Below are positions 55,263 through 63,853 of a stretch of DNA of 64,000 bases, in pieces (the first letter of the stretch is position 1; each line of letters opens with the position of its first letter). The translations under genes were made by a program, and so were the position numbers. Below the pieces are notes generated by a model. That model saw only the letters and a program-made list of their open reading frames with translations. It searched no databases and had not been told where the DNA came from. Where the stretch lies: positions 186,001 to 250,000 of the forward strand of contig NZ_OW370567.1 in NCBI RefSeq assembly GCF_936270435.1. Reading direction: 5' to 3'. The stretch is from Wolbachia endosymbiont of Oedothorax gibbosus. Its GTDB lineage: Bacteria; Pseudomonadota; Alphaproteobacteria; Rickettsiales; Anaplasmataceae.

Positions 55263-56840
55263 ATGGGGGATAAAGGAGTTGACGGATTGCCAGGAATGCT
55301 CGGGCTAAAAGGCGAAAAAGGTAATGTTGGATCATCAGGAGTAAAGGGCAAACAAGGAGATAAAGGTAAACAAGGTCTAGTAGGTCCAAAAGGTAATCAA
55401 GGTATACAAGGTCCAAGAGGCTTTAATGGTACCCAAGGTCTTCCAGGTAACCAAGGGTTGCAAGGACAGAAAGGTGCTGAAGGTAAGCAAGGTTTGATAG
55501 GCCCAAAAGGTGAGAGGGGCGAGCCTGGAATGCCAGCATTGGATGGACTTCCCGGAGAAAAAGGTGCTCAAGGTTTAAGTGGTGAGAAAGGTGAGCCAGG
55601 CACAGATGGATTGCCAGGAACTTCTGGGCTCAAAGGTGAAGTTGGTCCTCAAGGTCTGTTAGGTCCAAAAGGCGATATGGGTGATAAAGGAAATACTGGA
55701 GTGCCAGGCACAGATGGATTAAAAGGTGACAAAGGAGAAGATGGATTACCAGGAGTGCCTGGACCAAGAGGAGAAAAAGGTGAAGTTGGATTACCAGGAA
55801 CTTCTGGGCTCAAAGGTGAAGTTGGTTCGCAAGGTTCAAAGGGAGATAAGGGGGAAACTGGAACGCCGGGAATAGATGGAATAAAAGGCGAGCGAGGAAA
55901 TACTGGGATGCCAGGTGTGAATGGATCAAAAGGAGAAAAAGGTAATGTTGGATTGCCAGGAATGGATGGAATAGGTGCTGCAGTGGCTGATCAGTTTTTG
56001 CACAAGATGAATCAAACAAAAATTGAAATTCAGAATGCTAAAAAGGCAGCAGAAGATGCTAGAAGTGCTTCTGAAAATTTTGCCAAAGAAGCAAAAAGCG
56101 CTAAAGAAGAGGTTGTAGGATTAAATGCTGAAGTAAAAAACATGAAAGATGATACTGAAGAATTTGCAAATGGAGCACTCCAATCAGAAAGAAATGCTAA
56201 AGCTTTTTATAGTAAAACTAAAGATATATTTTGTAGGACAAGCCCTAGAGATCAAGTCTGTGCTGTATCTAGAAAGAAGAGGGAAGCTAAAAGTTTAAAT
56301 AATCAACCGGTAACAAGCGGTGCAGGTAGACCAACTTCATTTATATCTCAAGTAATAAATTTCTTTTATCCTTCTGTAAAACAAGATGAATATAAAATAG
56401 AGAATAAAATACAAGAGCTTAATCAAGTGGCAAAAATAATAGATGCAGCAGATATTGTTATGAGATTTGAAAAAGTATTAGAAGAAACAGCTTCAAAATG
56501 CGGCATTCCAAAGAAAAGCCTAAATTTTGATCCAGTAAAACTACAGTCAACCATTCTAGATAGGTCATTATTTAATGATGAAAATCGTAATGAGTTGTTG
56601 AAACTCTTGTGTGCATCTGCAAAAAAATCATGCCCTAATTACAAACAAACTGATAAATTTTTGGCTATTTTTAAAGACCGTATGGAAAGAACATTAGAAA
56701 ACAATGAGCAACAAAGGGGGTTTGTTAATATTGAGAAAACAGCAACAGATAACGAGCGGCCAAGGAGTTTTATGAGCGATGTTACTCTTCCAAGTAGTTT
56801 CAAGGCGATTGATCTGAAGGCTGTTAATCGTTTAAGGTAA
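55263..56840 (+). CDS. Collagen-like protein, C-terminal fragment with coiled coil
   Basis: 525 residues open from ATG 55263. Residues 1-237 continue the Gly-X-Y repeat (GEKGNVGSSGVKGKQG to GLPGMDGIGAAVADQFL). They are followed by a long heptad-like helix (about 245-315, NAKKAAEDARSASENFAKEA), a short Cys-containing stretch (IFCRTSPRDQVC) and a helical tail with several cysteines. Coiled coils next to collagen repeats are a usual trimerisation unit. It could be made on its own if a ribosome starts at the ATG, but no clear ribosome site is visible after the IS. Confidence 0.8.
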   Translation: MGDKGVDGLPGMLGLKGEKGNVGSSGVKGKQGDKGKQGLVGPKGNQGIQGPRGFNGTQGLPGNQGLQGQKGAEGKQGLIGPKGERGEPGMPALDGLPGEKGAQGLSGEKGEPGTDGLPGTSGLKGEVGPQGLLGPKGDMGDKGNTGVPGTDGLKGDKGEDGLPGVPGPRGEKGEVGLPGTSGLKGEVGSQGSKGDKGETGTPGIDGIKGERGNTGMPGVNGSKGEKGNVGLPGMDGIGAAVADQFLHKMNQTKIEIQNAKKAAEDARSASENFAKEAKSAKEEVVGLNAEVKNMKDDTEEFANGALQSERNAKAFYSKTKDIFCRTSPRDQVCAVSRKKREAKSLNNQPVTSGAGRPTSFISQVINFFYPSVKQDEYKIENKIQELNQVAKIIDAADIVMRFEKVLEETASKCGIPKKSLNFDPVKLQSTILDRSLFNDENRNELLKLLCASAKKSCPNYKQTDKFLAIFKDRMERTLENNEQQRGFVNIEKTATDNERPRSFMSDVTLPSSFKAIDLKAVNRLR

Positions 56841-56844
56841 TAGT

Positions 56845-58161
56845 ATGGGAAATAAATTTAAAATAGATAATAAAGATCCGCTCTATAGAAAGCTGATGAA
56901 ACTTCCTACTGCGTATTACAGATTAAAGGATAATGGCAATGGGTACACTATCTATTCACAAAATAATGGTACGGTGGAAATAAAGGATACTCGTAATATA
57001 AAATTAAAGTGGGAAAACGATAAAGTAGTTTTATATGAAGGGGGCTCAGCTCTGAAATTAAATGGCCAGGACTTTGTTATAGAACAAGAAGCTATTATAG
57101 GTAAAGATAAAGATGCTATTGTAAACAAACTTCAAGGAGGAAAAACAATAAGCGGCACATTGCAGAACACAACGGATACAGATTTTGGTGTCGGTTTATC
57201 GCTTTATAATTCTGGAAACCCATTAACCGGAGCACTAAACTCTATTAATTTTAATGATGAAAATGATCCAGTACTCAACAAGATTAAAAAAGAGGAAAAA
57301 GGTGAACTTTGTGTTACAATAGAAGATGATTATATCTATATAGACAAAGAAGAAAAGTATCTTCCAGTGTGTGGAGATGGCAGCTGCTATAAGTATCAAT
57401 ACACAAAAAATGAATGTGATGTATTAACAATAAGTGATGTATCAACAATAATAGGCAGTTTAAACAAGACTAACAACGAAAAGCAGAAATTTACTTTGCA
57501 AAAAGGGAAAGAATTATCGCCTGATATCTATGAAGCAAATATTGCTTTGAATGATAAGCCCATAGCTACTTTACCAAAAATAGGTTACTACATGCTCAAT
57601 GATCAATTGGTCATGCGTAATCATGTTACGAAAGAGGAGGTAATTGTCCCAAGGGATTTTCACTATTTAAAAGTTATTAAATCTAATAATGATGATTATA
57701 AATTAACGTTTTGTAATTTTTTAGGTAATGAATTCTTTGAATACAAAAAATACGATCCACAGTATTCAAACGTTTCAGATGAATATAAATTCATCAGTTT
57801 AAATTGTGCGAAAAAAGAATGTAATCCGAATCTTTGGGAATTATTTAGCCACCGGCCATCGTTTTTTATTACAGAAGAATCTCCTGAACCAGGCTCTCCA
57901 GTTCACTATTCAGTTGCCGTGTTCGAATTCATAAGTGGTAAAAAAGGTAGGAAAATGGCTACATTGATTGATGAATTTGGTTATTTTGATAAAGATAATA
58001 AGTTTTACTATTGCGATTATCATAAAAAAATGGAATATGATACTTATGATTCTTCTGAGATTAGTCTAAAAGAAATGTATAAATGGACAGATGAAAATAG
58101 CGAATTTTGTTTTGCAGAAGATAACAATATAACTCTTCATACTATCCCAGAATTATTTTAA
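56845..58161 (+). CDS. Unknown protein, probable paralogue of the collagen-like N-terminal part
   Basis: 438 residues, starting 4 bp after the stop of the collagen-like gene, so the two were co-transcribed before the insertions. Tyr- and charge-rich beta-type sequence without signal peptide or membrane segment. Similar phrases in the same order to the globular part of the collagen-like protein: NDQLVMRNHVTKEEVIVPRD and SNNDDYKLTF, then GRKMATLIDEFGYFDKDNKFYYC. Cysteines occur as C(G)DGSCYK and NCAKKECN. No known domain is recognised. Confidence 0.65.
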   Translation: MGNKFKIDNKDPLYRKLMKLPTAYYRLKDNGNGYTIYSQNNGTVEIKDTRNIKLKWENDKVVLYEGGSALKLNGQDFVIEQEAIIGKDKDAIVNKLQGGKTISGTLQNTTDTDFGVGLSLYNSGNPLTGALNSINFNDENDPVLNKIKKEEKGELCVTIEDDYIYIDKEEKYLPVCGDGSCYKYQYTKNECDVLTISDVSTIIGSLNKTNNEKQKFTLQKGKELSPDIYEANIALNDKPIATLPKIGYYMLNDQLVMRNHVTKEEVIVPRDFHYLKVIKSNNDDYKLTFCNFLGNEFFEYKKYDPQYSNVSDEYKFISLNCAKKECNPNLWELFSHRPSFFITEESPEPGSPVHYSVAVFEFISGKKGRKMATLIDEFGYFDKDNKFYYCDYHKKMEYDTYDSSEISLKEMYKWTDENSEFCFAEDNNITLHTIPELF

Positions 58162-58229
58162 CTATACTACAGGTAGAAAAAAATCAAACAATATTTGTGA
58201 GCGGTTGGTATAATACTTAGTCAATTTAG

Positions 58230-59210
58230 ATGATCTTAGCTACAAAAATATTTTTTACCTCATTTGTTTTGGGGTTTATTCTTTTTCCCTATTTTATAAA
58301 GCTTCTAAAAAAAATAAGTAAAGATGGGCAACCAATTAGGTCATATGGACCAGAAAGTCATTTAATAACAAAAAAGAATATACCAACTATGGGCGGAATA
58401 ATAATACTGATTTCTTCTTTATTACCAATTTTACTCTGGGTTCAGTTAACATCAGAAATTTTGCTGCTGATATTGATAACTCTATTTTTTGCTCTACTTG
58501 GATTTATTGATGATTATTTAAAATTGAAGACAAATCACTATCGAGGTTTAAGTTCAAAAACCAAAATACTTATTCAGTTTATTGTAACTCTGGTTAGTAT
58601 GTCTATACTTAAGCTATACTCTGCTGAAGGTTTTACAAAAACGTCCCTATTTAAAGGAGTAATAATTGATTTTGGCTATCTATATGTCCCATTCGCTGCG
58701 TTTGTAATTGTCGGCTCTGCTAATGCTGTGAATCTCACAGATGGTTTGGACGGCCTTGCTGCAACTCAAGTCATCACTTCCTTTGCTTTTTTGGGGCTAA
58801 TTGCATATATAACTCAAGCAGATATGAATATTACTTTATTCTGCATTGCATTTATAGGAGCTATTCTAAGTTTTTTGTGGTTTAACACACATCCAGCAAA
58901 AATATTTATGGGTGATGTTGGAAGCCTGTCAATTGGTGCAGCTTTAGGATTAACTAGCGTTTTAATGAAGAGAGAAGTACTTTTTGCTTTTATTGGAGTA
59001 ATTTTTGTAATAGAGACTCTATCTGTTATTATTCAGATATCATATTTTAAATATACAAAGTTTAAATATGGAGAAGGAAAAAGAGTTTTTCTTATGGCAC
59101 CAATACATCATCACTTTGAAAAGAAGGGATGGTCAGAAAATGTAATCGTTATGAAATTTTGGATAATTTCTATTATCTGTTCAGTTTTTACTATAACTTT
59201 CTTATTATAA
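58230..59210 (+). CDS. mraY: Phospho-N-acetylmuramoyl-pentapeptide transferase MraY
   Basis: 326-residue polytopic enzyme making lipid I at the inner membrane. Motifs: GFIDDYLKLKTNHYRGLS, NAVNLTDGLDGLA (catalytic Asp), FNTHPAKIFMGDVGSLSIGAALG and LMAPIHHHFEKKGW. Wolbachia keeps lipid II synthesis though it has little cell wall. The rnhB gene follows 6 bp later. Confidence 0.95.
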   Translation: MILATKIFFTSFVLGFILFPYFIKLLKKISKDGQPIRSYGPESHLITKKNIPTMGGIIILISSLLPILLWVQLTSEILLLILITLFFALLGFIDDYLKLKTNHYRGLSSKTKILIQFIVTLVSMSILKLYSAEGFTKTSLFKGVIIDFGYLYVPFAAFVIVGSANAVNLTDGLDGLAATQVITSFAFLGLIAYITQADMNITLFCIAFIGAILSFLWFNTHPAKIFMGDVGSLSIGAALGLTSVLMKREVLFAFIGVIFVIETLSVIIQISYFKYTKFKYGEGKRVFLMAPIHHHFEKKGWSENVIVMKFWIISIICSVFTITFLL

Positions 59211-59216
59211 AAACCT

Positions 59217-59819
59217 ATGAAATACCCAGACTTCACATTAGAAAATAAATTATCAGGAGTGATAGCAGGAGTGGATGAAGTTGGAAGAGGTCCGCTAGCT
59301 GGTCCAGTAATGTCTGCAGCTGTAGTATTTATCGATAGAAATATAATTATTGATGATATTAATGATTCAAAAAAATTGACTCCTAAATGTAGGCAAATTC
59401 TGTATGAAAAAATAACATCCGTTGCGAAATTTGGTATAGGAATGGCAAGCGTAGAAGAAATCAATTCATACAATATCTTGCAAGCAACAAAGCTTTCAAT
59501 GAAACGTGCGTTGATAGACTTGGACCTAGAATTAGATTATGTACTAGTTGATGGTAATCAACCACCTGAAGTAAAATGGCAAGTGAAATCCGTAGTAAAT
59601 GGTGATAATTTGAGTACATCAATTGCAGCAGCTTCAATCGTTGCAAAAGTTACGAGAGATCGGCTTATGCAAGAATTGCACAATAAGCATCCTGAATATA
59701 ATTGGTATAAAAATAAAGGATATGGGACAAAAGAGCACCTTAACGCTATTGGCCTTTATGGAATTACAGAACATCATAGAAAAAATTTTGCACCTGTATT
59801 ACTTAAAAGAAATATCTAA
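59217..59819 (+). CDS. rnhB: Ribonuclease HII
   Basis: 200 residues. Active-site carboxylates: Asp and Glu in GVDEVGRGPLAGPV, Asp in VLVDGNQPP and Asp in SIVAKVTRDRLM. It cuts RNA in RNA-DNA hybrids, including single ribonucleotides. It starts 6 bp after mraY, so the two form an operon. Confidence 0.95.
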   Translation: MKYPDFTLENKLSGVIAGVDEVGRGPLAGPVMSAAVVFIDRNIIIDDINDSKKLTPKCRQILYEKITSVAKFGIGMASVEEINSYNILQATKLSMKRALIDLDLELDYVLVDGNQPPEVKWQVKSVVNGDNLSTSIAAASIVAKVTRDRLMQELHNKHPEYNWYKNKGYGTKEHLNAIGLYGITEHHRKNFAPVLLKRNI

Positions 59820-59901
59820 TTTACCATAGCAATTGGAGCTTCTCGGGTTGCAAAAAATATTTTGAAATCTGAAATTCTTGCATAACCATATAACATTGGA
59901 A

Positions 59902-60218
59902 ATAGAAACAAAAAAATTACTTTACAAACTCCGCCAGCCCTCTTATCATGGTACTGAAGCTAATTATTTATCTTCGCAATCTCTGCAGTGGATTAATGAC
60001 AAAAAAACTTAATGTATTTGGCGTAAATCATGCTTAATTTTTTGCACTATGCGCACCTCATGTCTTTATAAAACTTCTAGCTATACAAGCCGAAACGCGC
60101 TGTTTAAGACAGTAAAAGACGTCAAATAGATAAGGGAGAATTTGAATACTAGCTACCTTGGGGTTTCTTTGCCTTTTTTTCCGCTCAGTAAATTTCTTAA
60201 CGTTTATGGCTAAAAGAG
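59902..60218 (-). repeat. Dispersed ~490 bp repeat R, copy 6 (inverted, short form)
   Basis: Reverse complement reading: begins TTTACAAACTCCGCCAGCCC on the plus strand, contains TGCACTATGCGCACCTCATG and GGGGTTTCTTTGCC, and ends at the ACGTTTATGGCTAAAAGAG edge. It lacks one purine block, as in copy 5. Confidence 0.75.
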
Positions 60219-60227
60219 CCCAAGAGA

Positions 60228-60392
60228 GGTGTCATTCCAGCGCTCCTTTTTTTGTCATCCCAGTGCTTGACACTGGGATCCAGCATTTCACGCAATCCCA
60301 TCAAGAACGTTGTATTTTACATAACACTTTTATGCTTACCAACTTAATAAAATTCCTGGATCCCAGTGTCAAGCACTGGGATGACAAAAAAA
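60228..60392. repeat. MITE-like element with palindromic ends
   Basis: About 165 bp with CATCCCAGTGCTTGACACTGG on the left side and CCAGTGTCAAGCACTGGGATG on the right. The middle is AT-rich without coding capacity. It resembles the elements at 17566-17674 and 61584-61715. Confidence 0.65.
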
Positions 60393-60500
60393 GGAGGCTA
60401 CTCGGATGACAGAAGAAGGAGGCTACTCGGATGACAGGAGAAGGAGGCTACTCGGATGACAGAAGAAGGGCTACTTGGATGACAGAAGAAGAAGGCTACT
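60392..60500 (+). repeat. Tandem repeat of GGCTACTCGGATGACAG units
   Basis: Five units of about 21-27 bp (GAAGGAGGCTACTCGGATGA type, later units with CTTGG or CTTAG). Units follow each other directly without spacers, so it is not a CRISPR array. IS982 copy e is inserted at the last unit (TTAGA). Confidence 0.75.
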
Positions 60501-60504
60501 TAGA

Positions 60505-61485
60505 ACCCCAGTTATGGATTAACCAACGAAGTAAAGCTGAGAAATACAGGGCTTTTTCGATTGCATTGAATAAGAAATGAGGGTAGAAAAAATATGTACC
60601 AAGAAATTTACTGTGGATCTATGCCGAGTGTGCTCAAGTTCAAATTTGTTTTTTAGGCAGCCAAAAACCGTTTCAACAATCGATCTTTTCCCTAGTAAAA
60701 TCTTCTCTTTCAGCGAAATCAGTGCATTTTTCATACCTTTTTTCACTTTAGTGACGAGTTTTAGACCTCTATCGAATAGTTTCTCAAAGAGCTCTTTCTT
60801 TATATAGCCCTTATCTCCAAACAAAAGTCCAGTTAGTTTTTTGGTTAGAGTTGGTACAGGTTTTCTGTCATCGACGTTACCTCTGGTTAGCGTAACACCT
60901 TGAATTTCACCTATTTCATTGATTACTACATGTAATTTAAAACCAAAAAACCAGCCGTAAGTATTCTTTCCTAACTCTGCTAATCCTTTGAAAACCTTAT
61001 TTCTTGAGATTCTTTTTCGATGGCATACTGCTATTGAAGTAGAATCTATGTAGGAAATCCCGGTCATTTTTGCTTGTTCACAAAACCATTGCAAAAGTAA
61101 TGCTAAATACCACAAAACTCGCGGCTTTAAGGCAATAAATCTGTGATATGAAGGCAGCTTTGAAAACTCTGATCTATAGAATAACTGAAGATAACAAAGA
61201 TAAAAAGCCTTGAAGTTTTTACATGGTGATTTATGGTATAATAGGATTATGGTTAGAATTTCTGAGTGCGCTATTTCTGGTACTCTGGTTGGTTTTTTGC
61301 CGTTTGATAAGAACCTATTTGCAAAATTATCATCTACCGCACGACAAAAATCCTCGACGCAACAGTACAGTTCTGTAATATCTTTCTTCATGTGTAACCT
61401 CTTATTATTACTAAAATACTCGAGTTTACCCTGTTTCCCTCTTCTTAGTTATACTTTTATCTATTTTCTAATCCATAACTGAGGT
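60505..61485 (-). mobile_element. IS982-family insertion sequence, copy e
   Basis: 981 bp, with target duplication TTAGA at 60500-60504 and 61486-61490. It carries the same variant base before the transposase start as copy d. Confidence 0.95.
60519..61391 (-). CDS. IS982 family transposase (copy e)
   Basis: Intact 290 residues, identical in protein to the other four copies. Confidence 0.93.
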   Translation of the reverse strand: MKKDITELYCCVEDFCRAVDDNFANRFLSNGKKPTRVPEIAHSEILTIILLYHKSPCKNFKAFYLCYLQLFYRSEFSKLPSYHRFIALKPRVLWYLALLLQWFCEQAKMTGISYIDSTSIAVCHRKRISRNKVFKGLAELGKNTYGWFFGFKLHVVINEIGEIQGVTLTRGNVDDRKPVPTLTKKLTGLLFGDKGYIKKELFEKLFDRGLKLVTKVKKGMKNALISLKEKILLGKRSIVETVFGCLKNKFELEHTRHRSTVNFLVHIFSTLISYSMQSKKPCISQLYFVG

Positions 61486-61583
61486 TTAGAGAGGATGTCA
61501 TTCCATTACCACGTTGAACGTATCTGTTCAGATGCATGGCTCATGTACAAATATTGAAACAAAAATTCCAGTGCTCCCTTTCT

Positions 61584-61715
61584 TGTCATCCCAGTCTGGG
61601 ATCCAGATTGGGCACTAAGTTGGTAAACACGAAAGCCTTTACAACGTTTTTGATGGAACTGCGCGAAAGAACTGGATTCCAGTGTCAGCTACTTGCATGA
61701 CACCCATTTGTTCTT
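61584..61715. repeat. MITE-like element with palindromic ends
   Basis: About 130 bp from TGTCATCCCAGTCTGGGATC on the left to TTCCAGTGTCAGCTACTTGC with ATGACAC on the right. The rest of 61491-61925 is short repeat fragments and decayed sequence without a convincing gene. Confidence 0.6.
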
Positions 61716-61925
61716 ATAGTTGTCTTTTCTCGTCTACCTTATTTTGCCACTCTGCTGAACAGATACCGTTGAACGGCAAATCCGGCATTATGTCGTTTAC
61801 CGTAAAAACTCATATTTTACCCAATCGAAGCGAAGAACTCGAGCGCGTTATACTTAATATGGAAACAAACCTATCTATTGTTTCTTAAATCCCTTCCCTG
61901 AACGAGCGGATACAGTTTACCAAAA

Positions 61926-63671
61926 TTAACCATTTGCTGAAGAACGCTCATCCTCTGTGGTATTTGATGATGGAGCAACTAATTTGCTCAAAATCTCATC
62001 TTTTGGTCCCATAGCGTAAATGACACCATCTGACATGAGGATCACCTTATCAACTACGGACAATAACGGTAGTTTGTGAGTGATGATAACAGTAGTAGTA
62101 TTTTGCTTTCTTGCAACATTGATTGCGTTAATTAAACACGCCTCTCCATTGCTATCTAAGTTAGCGTTTGGTTCATCAAGTACTAAAAGTTTTGTGTGAC
62201 CGTAAAAAGCTCTGGCAAGTCCAAGAAGCTGTTTTTGGCCGCCAGAGAGCGTTACTCCTCCAGGACCTCCTATTGTTGTATCATATCCATTTGGTAAGCT
62301 TAGTATTAGTTCATGTATTCCTGCAATTTTTGCTGCCTTGATTATTTCTTCAGGATTTGGATCTGGTCTCATGCGAGCAATATTAGCTTTGACACTAGTG
62401 TTAAATAACTCAATATCTTGAGGTAAGTAGCCAACATAATTACCAAAATTTTCTCGATTCCAAGTGTATACATCAGCGCCATCTAGTCTGACTACACCAG
62501 ATATTGGCTTCCATACACCAACAGTTAATTTTGCGATAGTGGATTTACCAGAAGCACTTGCACCAATCACACCAACTACGTCCCCTGGTTCTATTACAAA
62601 TGATATTCCTTTTACTGTCGGTTTATTGCTTCCATAAGGAGTAAAAAATACTCTATCAAATTCCAATTTTCCTTCAGGCTCTGGTAGAGCCATCGTTTGC
62701 TCTCTTTTTGGCGATGTTAATATAAGTCTTTGCAGCCTGCCATATGACATTTTAGCCTGATTTAAAAACTTCCAAGTATGAACCGCAGCATCAAATGGTG
62801 CTAATACTCTGCCCATTAAAATTGAAGCAGCGATGATGCTACCAGCAGTCTTATGAGCTGTAATTGCAAGTAATGCACCTGTTCCAATTACCGATATTTG
62901 CAGAGTTGAGCGCAAAAATTTAGTGATTCCAGTAATTACATTAGAGCGATTTTGTGCTTTAATTTGCATTGCTCGATTCTGATCATTTCGTTTACACCAA
63001 TCAGAGACTATGAATTCTGACATGCCCATAGCTTCAACTACTTCTGCATTTCTTGTTGCAACATCTATAGCATTGATATTCCGTATAGTTTCTTCGTTGG
63101 TTTCTTGTAATATTCGTTTAGTGGCAAGTTCATTCCATATTGCCATAGAGACTAATATAATGATTCCAGCAATAGCTATAAACCCCGTGGAGGTATGTAT
63201 CATGAAAATCACAACAAGGTAAATTAACGACCATGGAGTATCAAATAGTGAGAATATACCATTTCCTGTAATGAAATTTTTTATTACCCCGAGATCTCGT
63301 ATTGCTTCACCACTTGAAGTTGAGCTCTGCACTGATGTTAATCTAATTGACCTTACTATCAGATCTGGTGTTGCAGTTTTATCGATCCAATCACCTATTT
63401 TTGCCATGGCTAAATATCGACAAGTTTCAAGCATTGCAGAACATGCAAATGCAGATAAAGTGATAATTGTCAGCATAGTTAGTGTTGATACACTTTCGCT
63501 CGATATTACCCGATCAAGCACTTGAGAGGTATAAAGTGGTAGGAATAACATTAATAAATTGATTCCCGCACTAAACCAAAAGATAAACCAAAATGCACTT
63601 TTGCATTTTTCTAGGCAAATATATAGAGTACTTTGCTTCAATTCTTTTTTTATTGATGGCGTAATTTCCAC
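61926..63671 (-). CDS. Type I secretion ABC transporter (PrtD-like), permease fused to ATPase
   Basis: 581 residues. The membrane domain (about 20-310) has several hydrophobic segments, with the family phrase GIFSLFDTPWSLIYLVVIF. The ATPase has Walker A GVIGASASGKSTIAKL, Q-loop YLPQDIELF, signature VTLSGGQKQLLGLARAF, Walker B LLVLDEPNANLD and the switch His in VIITHKLP. It exports unfolded proteins or peptides through a TolC channel. The membrane-fusion partner is not adjacent here. The C-terminal tail is Ser/Thr-rich. Confidence 0.93.
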   Translation of the reverse strand: MEITPSIKKELKQSTLYICLEKCKSAFWFIFWFSAGINLLMLFLPLYTSQVLDRVISSESVSTLTMLTIITLSAFACSAMLETCRYLAMAKIGDWIDKTATPDLIVRSIRLTSVQSSTSSGEAIRDLGVIKNFITGNGIFSLFDTPWSLIYLVVIFMIHTSTGFIAIAGIIILVSMAIWNELATKRILQETNEETIRNINAIDVATRNAEVVEAMGMSEFIVSDWCKRNDQNRAMQIKAQNRSNVITGITKFLRSTLQISVIGTGALLAITAHKTAGSIIAASILMGRVLAPFDAAVHTWKFLNQAKMSYGRLQRLILTSPKREQTMALPEPEGKLEFDRVFFTPYGSNKPTVKGISFVIEPGDVVGVIGASASGKSTIAKLTVGVWKPISGVVRLDGADVYTWNRENFGNYVGYLPQDIELFNTSVKANIARMRPDPNPEEIIKAAKIAGIHELILSLPNGYDTTIGGPGGVTLSGGQKQLLGLARAFYGHTKLLVLDEPNANLDSNGEACLINAINVARKQNTTTVIITHKLPLLSVVDKVILMSDGVIYAMGPKDEILSKLVAPSSNTTEDERSSANG

Positions 63672-63853
63672 AATCTTCCTCTTAATTTGATTACATGCAC
63701 CATATACAATTTTTATTACAAAAATATTAATAACGGCAGTTAGCTTACTTTAAGTGAATAAAATATTAATATATGTAAATAGGAAATATAAACAATGGTA
63801 AAAAGAAGTATAGTTAATATTTCCTTCATTACCTAATTCAAAATTGAGAGTTT

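Larger units (their letters stand above)
50614..56840 (+). pseudogene. Collagen-like protein gene, broken by three IS copies and a frameshift
   Basis: Four coding pieces (50614-51516, 52383-52557, 53544-54271, 55258-56840) join in frame when the IS5 (51517-52379), two IS982 (52558-53538, 54272-55252) and duplicate target bases are removed. One frame change remains near 53965-53990 (GADSRHG-stop). The reconstructed protein is about 1,130 residues: N-terminal globular part (about 1-300), collagen-like Gly-X-Y region (roughly 170 triplets, [16 protein letters not shown] style), then a coiled coil (QTKIEIQNAKKAAEDARSAS) and a helical C-terminus. No signal peptide is visible. A strong ribosome site (GGAAGGG) precedes the ATG. 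The gene just downstream looks like a paralogue of its N-terminal part. Confidence 0.85.

Noticed and set aside
60392..60500. Tandem GGCTACTCGGATGACAG units as a CRISPR array
   Set aside because: Units abut directly with no unique spacers, vary in length, and no cas gene is in the window.
61682..61888. 68-codon frame between IS982 copy e and the secretion gene
   Set aside because: Begins in a palindromic repeat and runs through decayed sequence without a domain.
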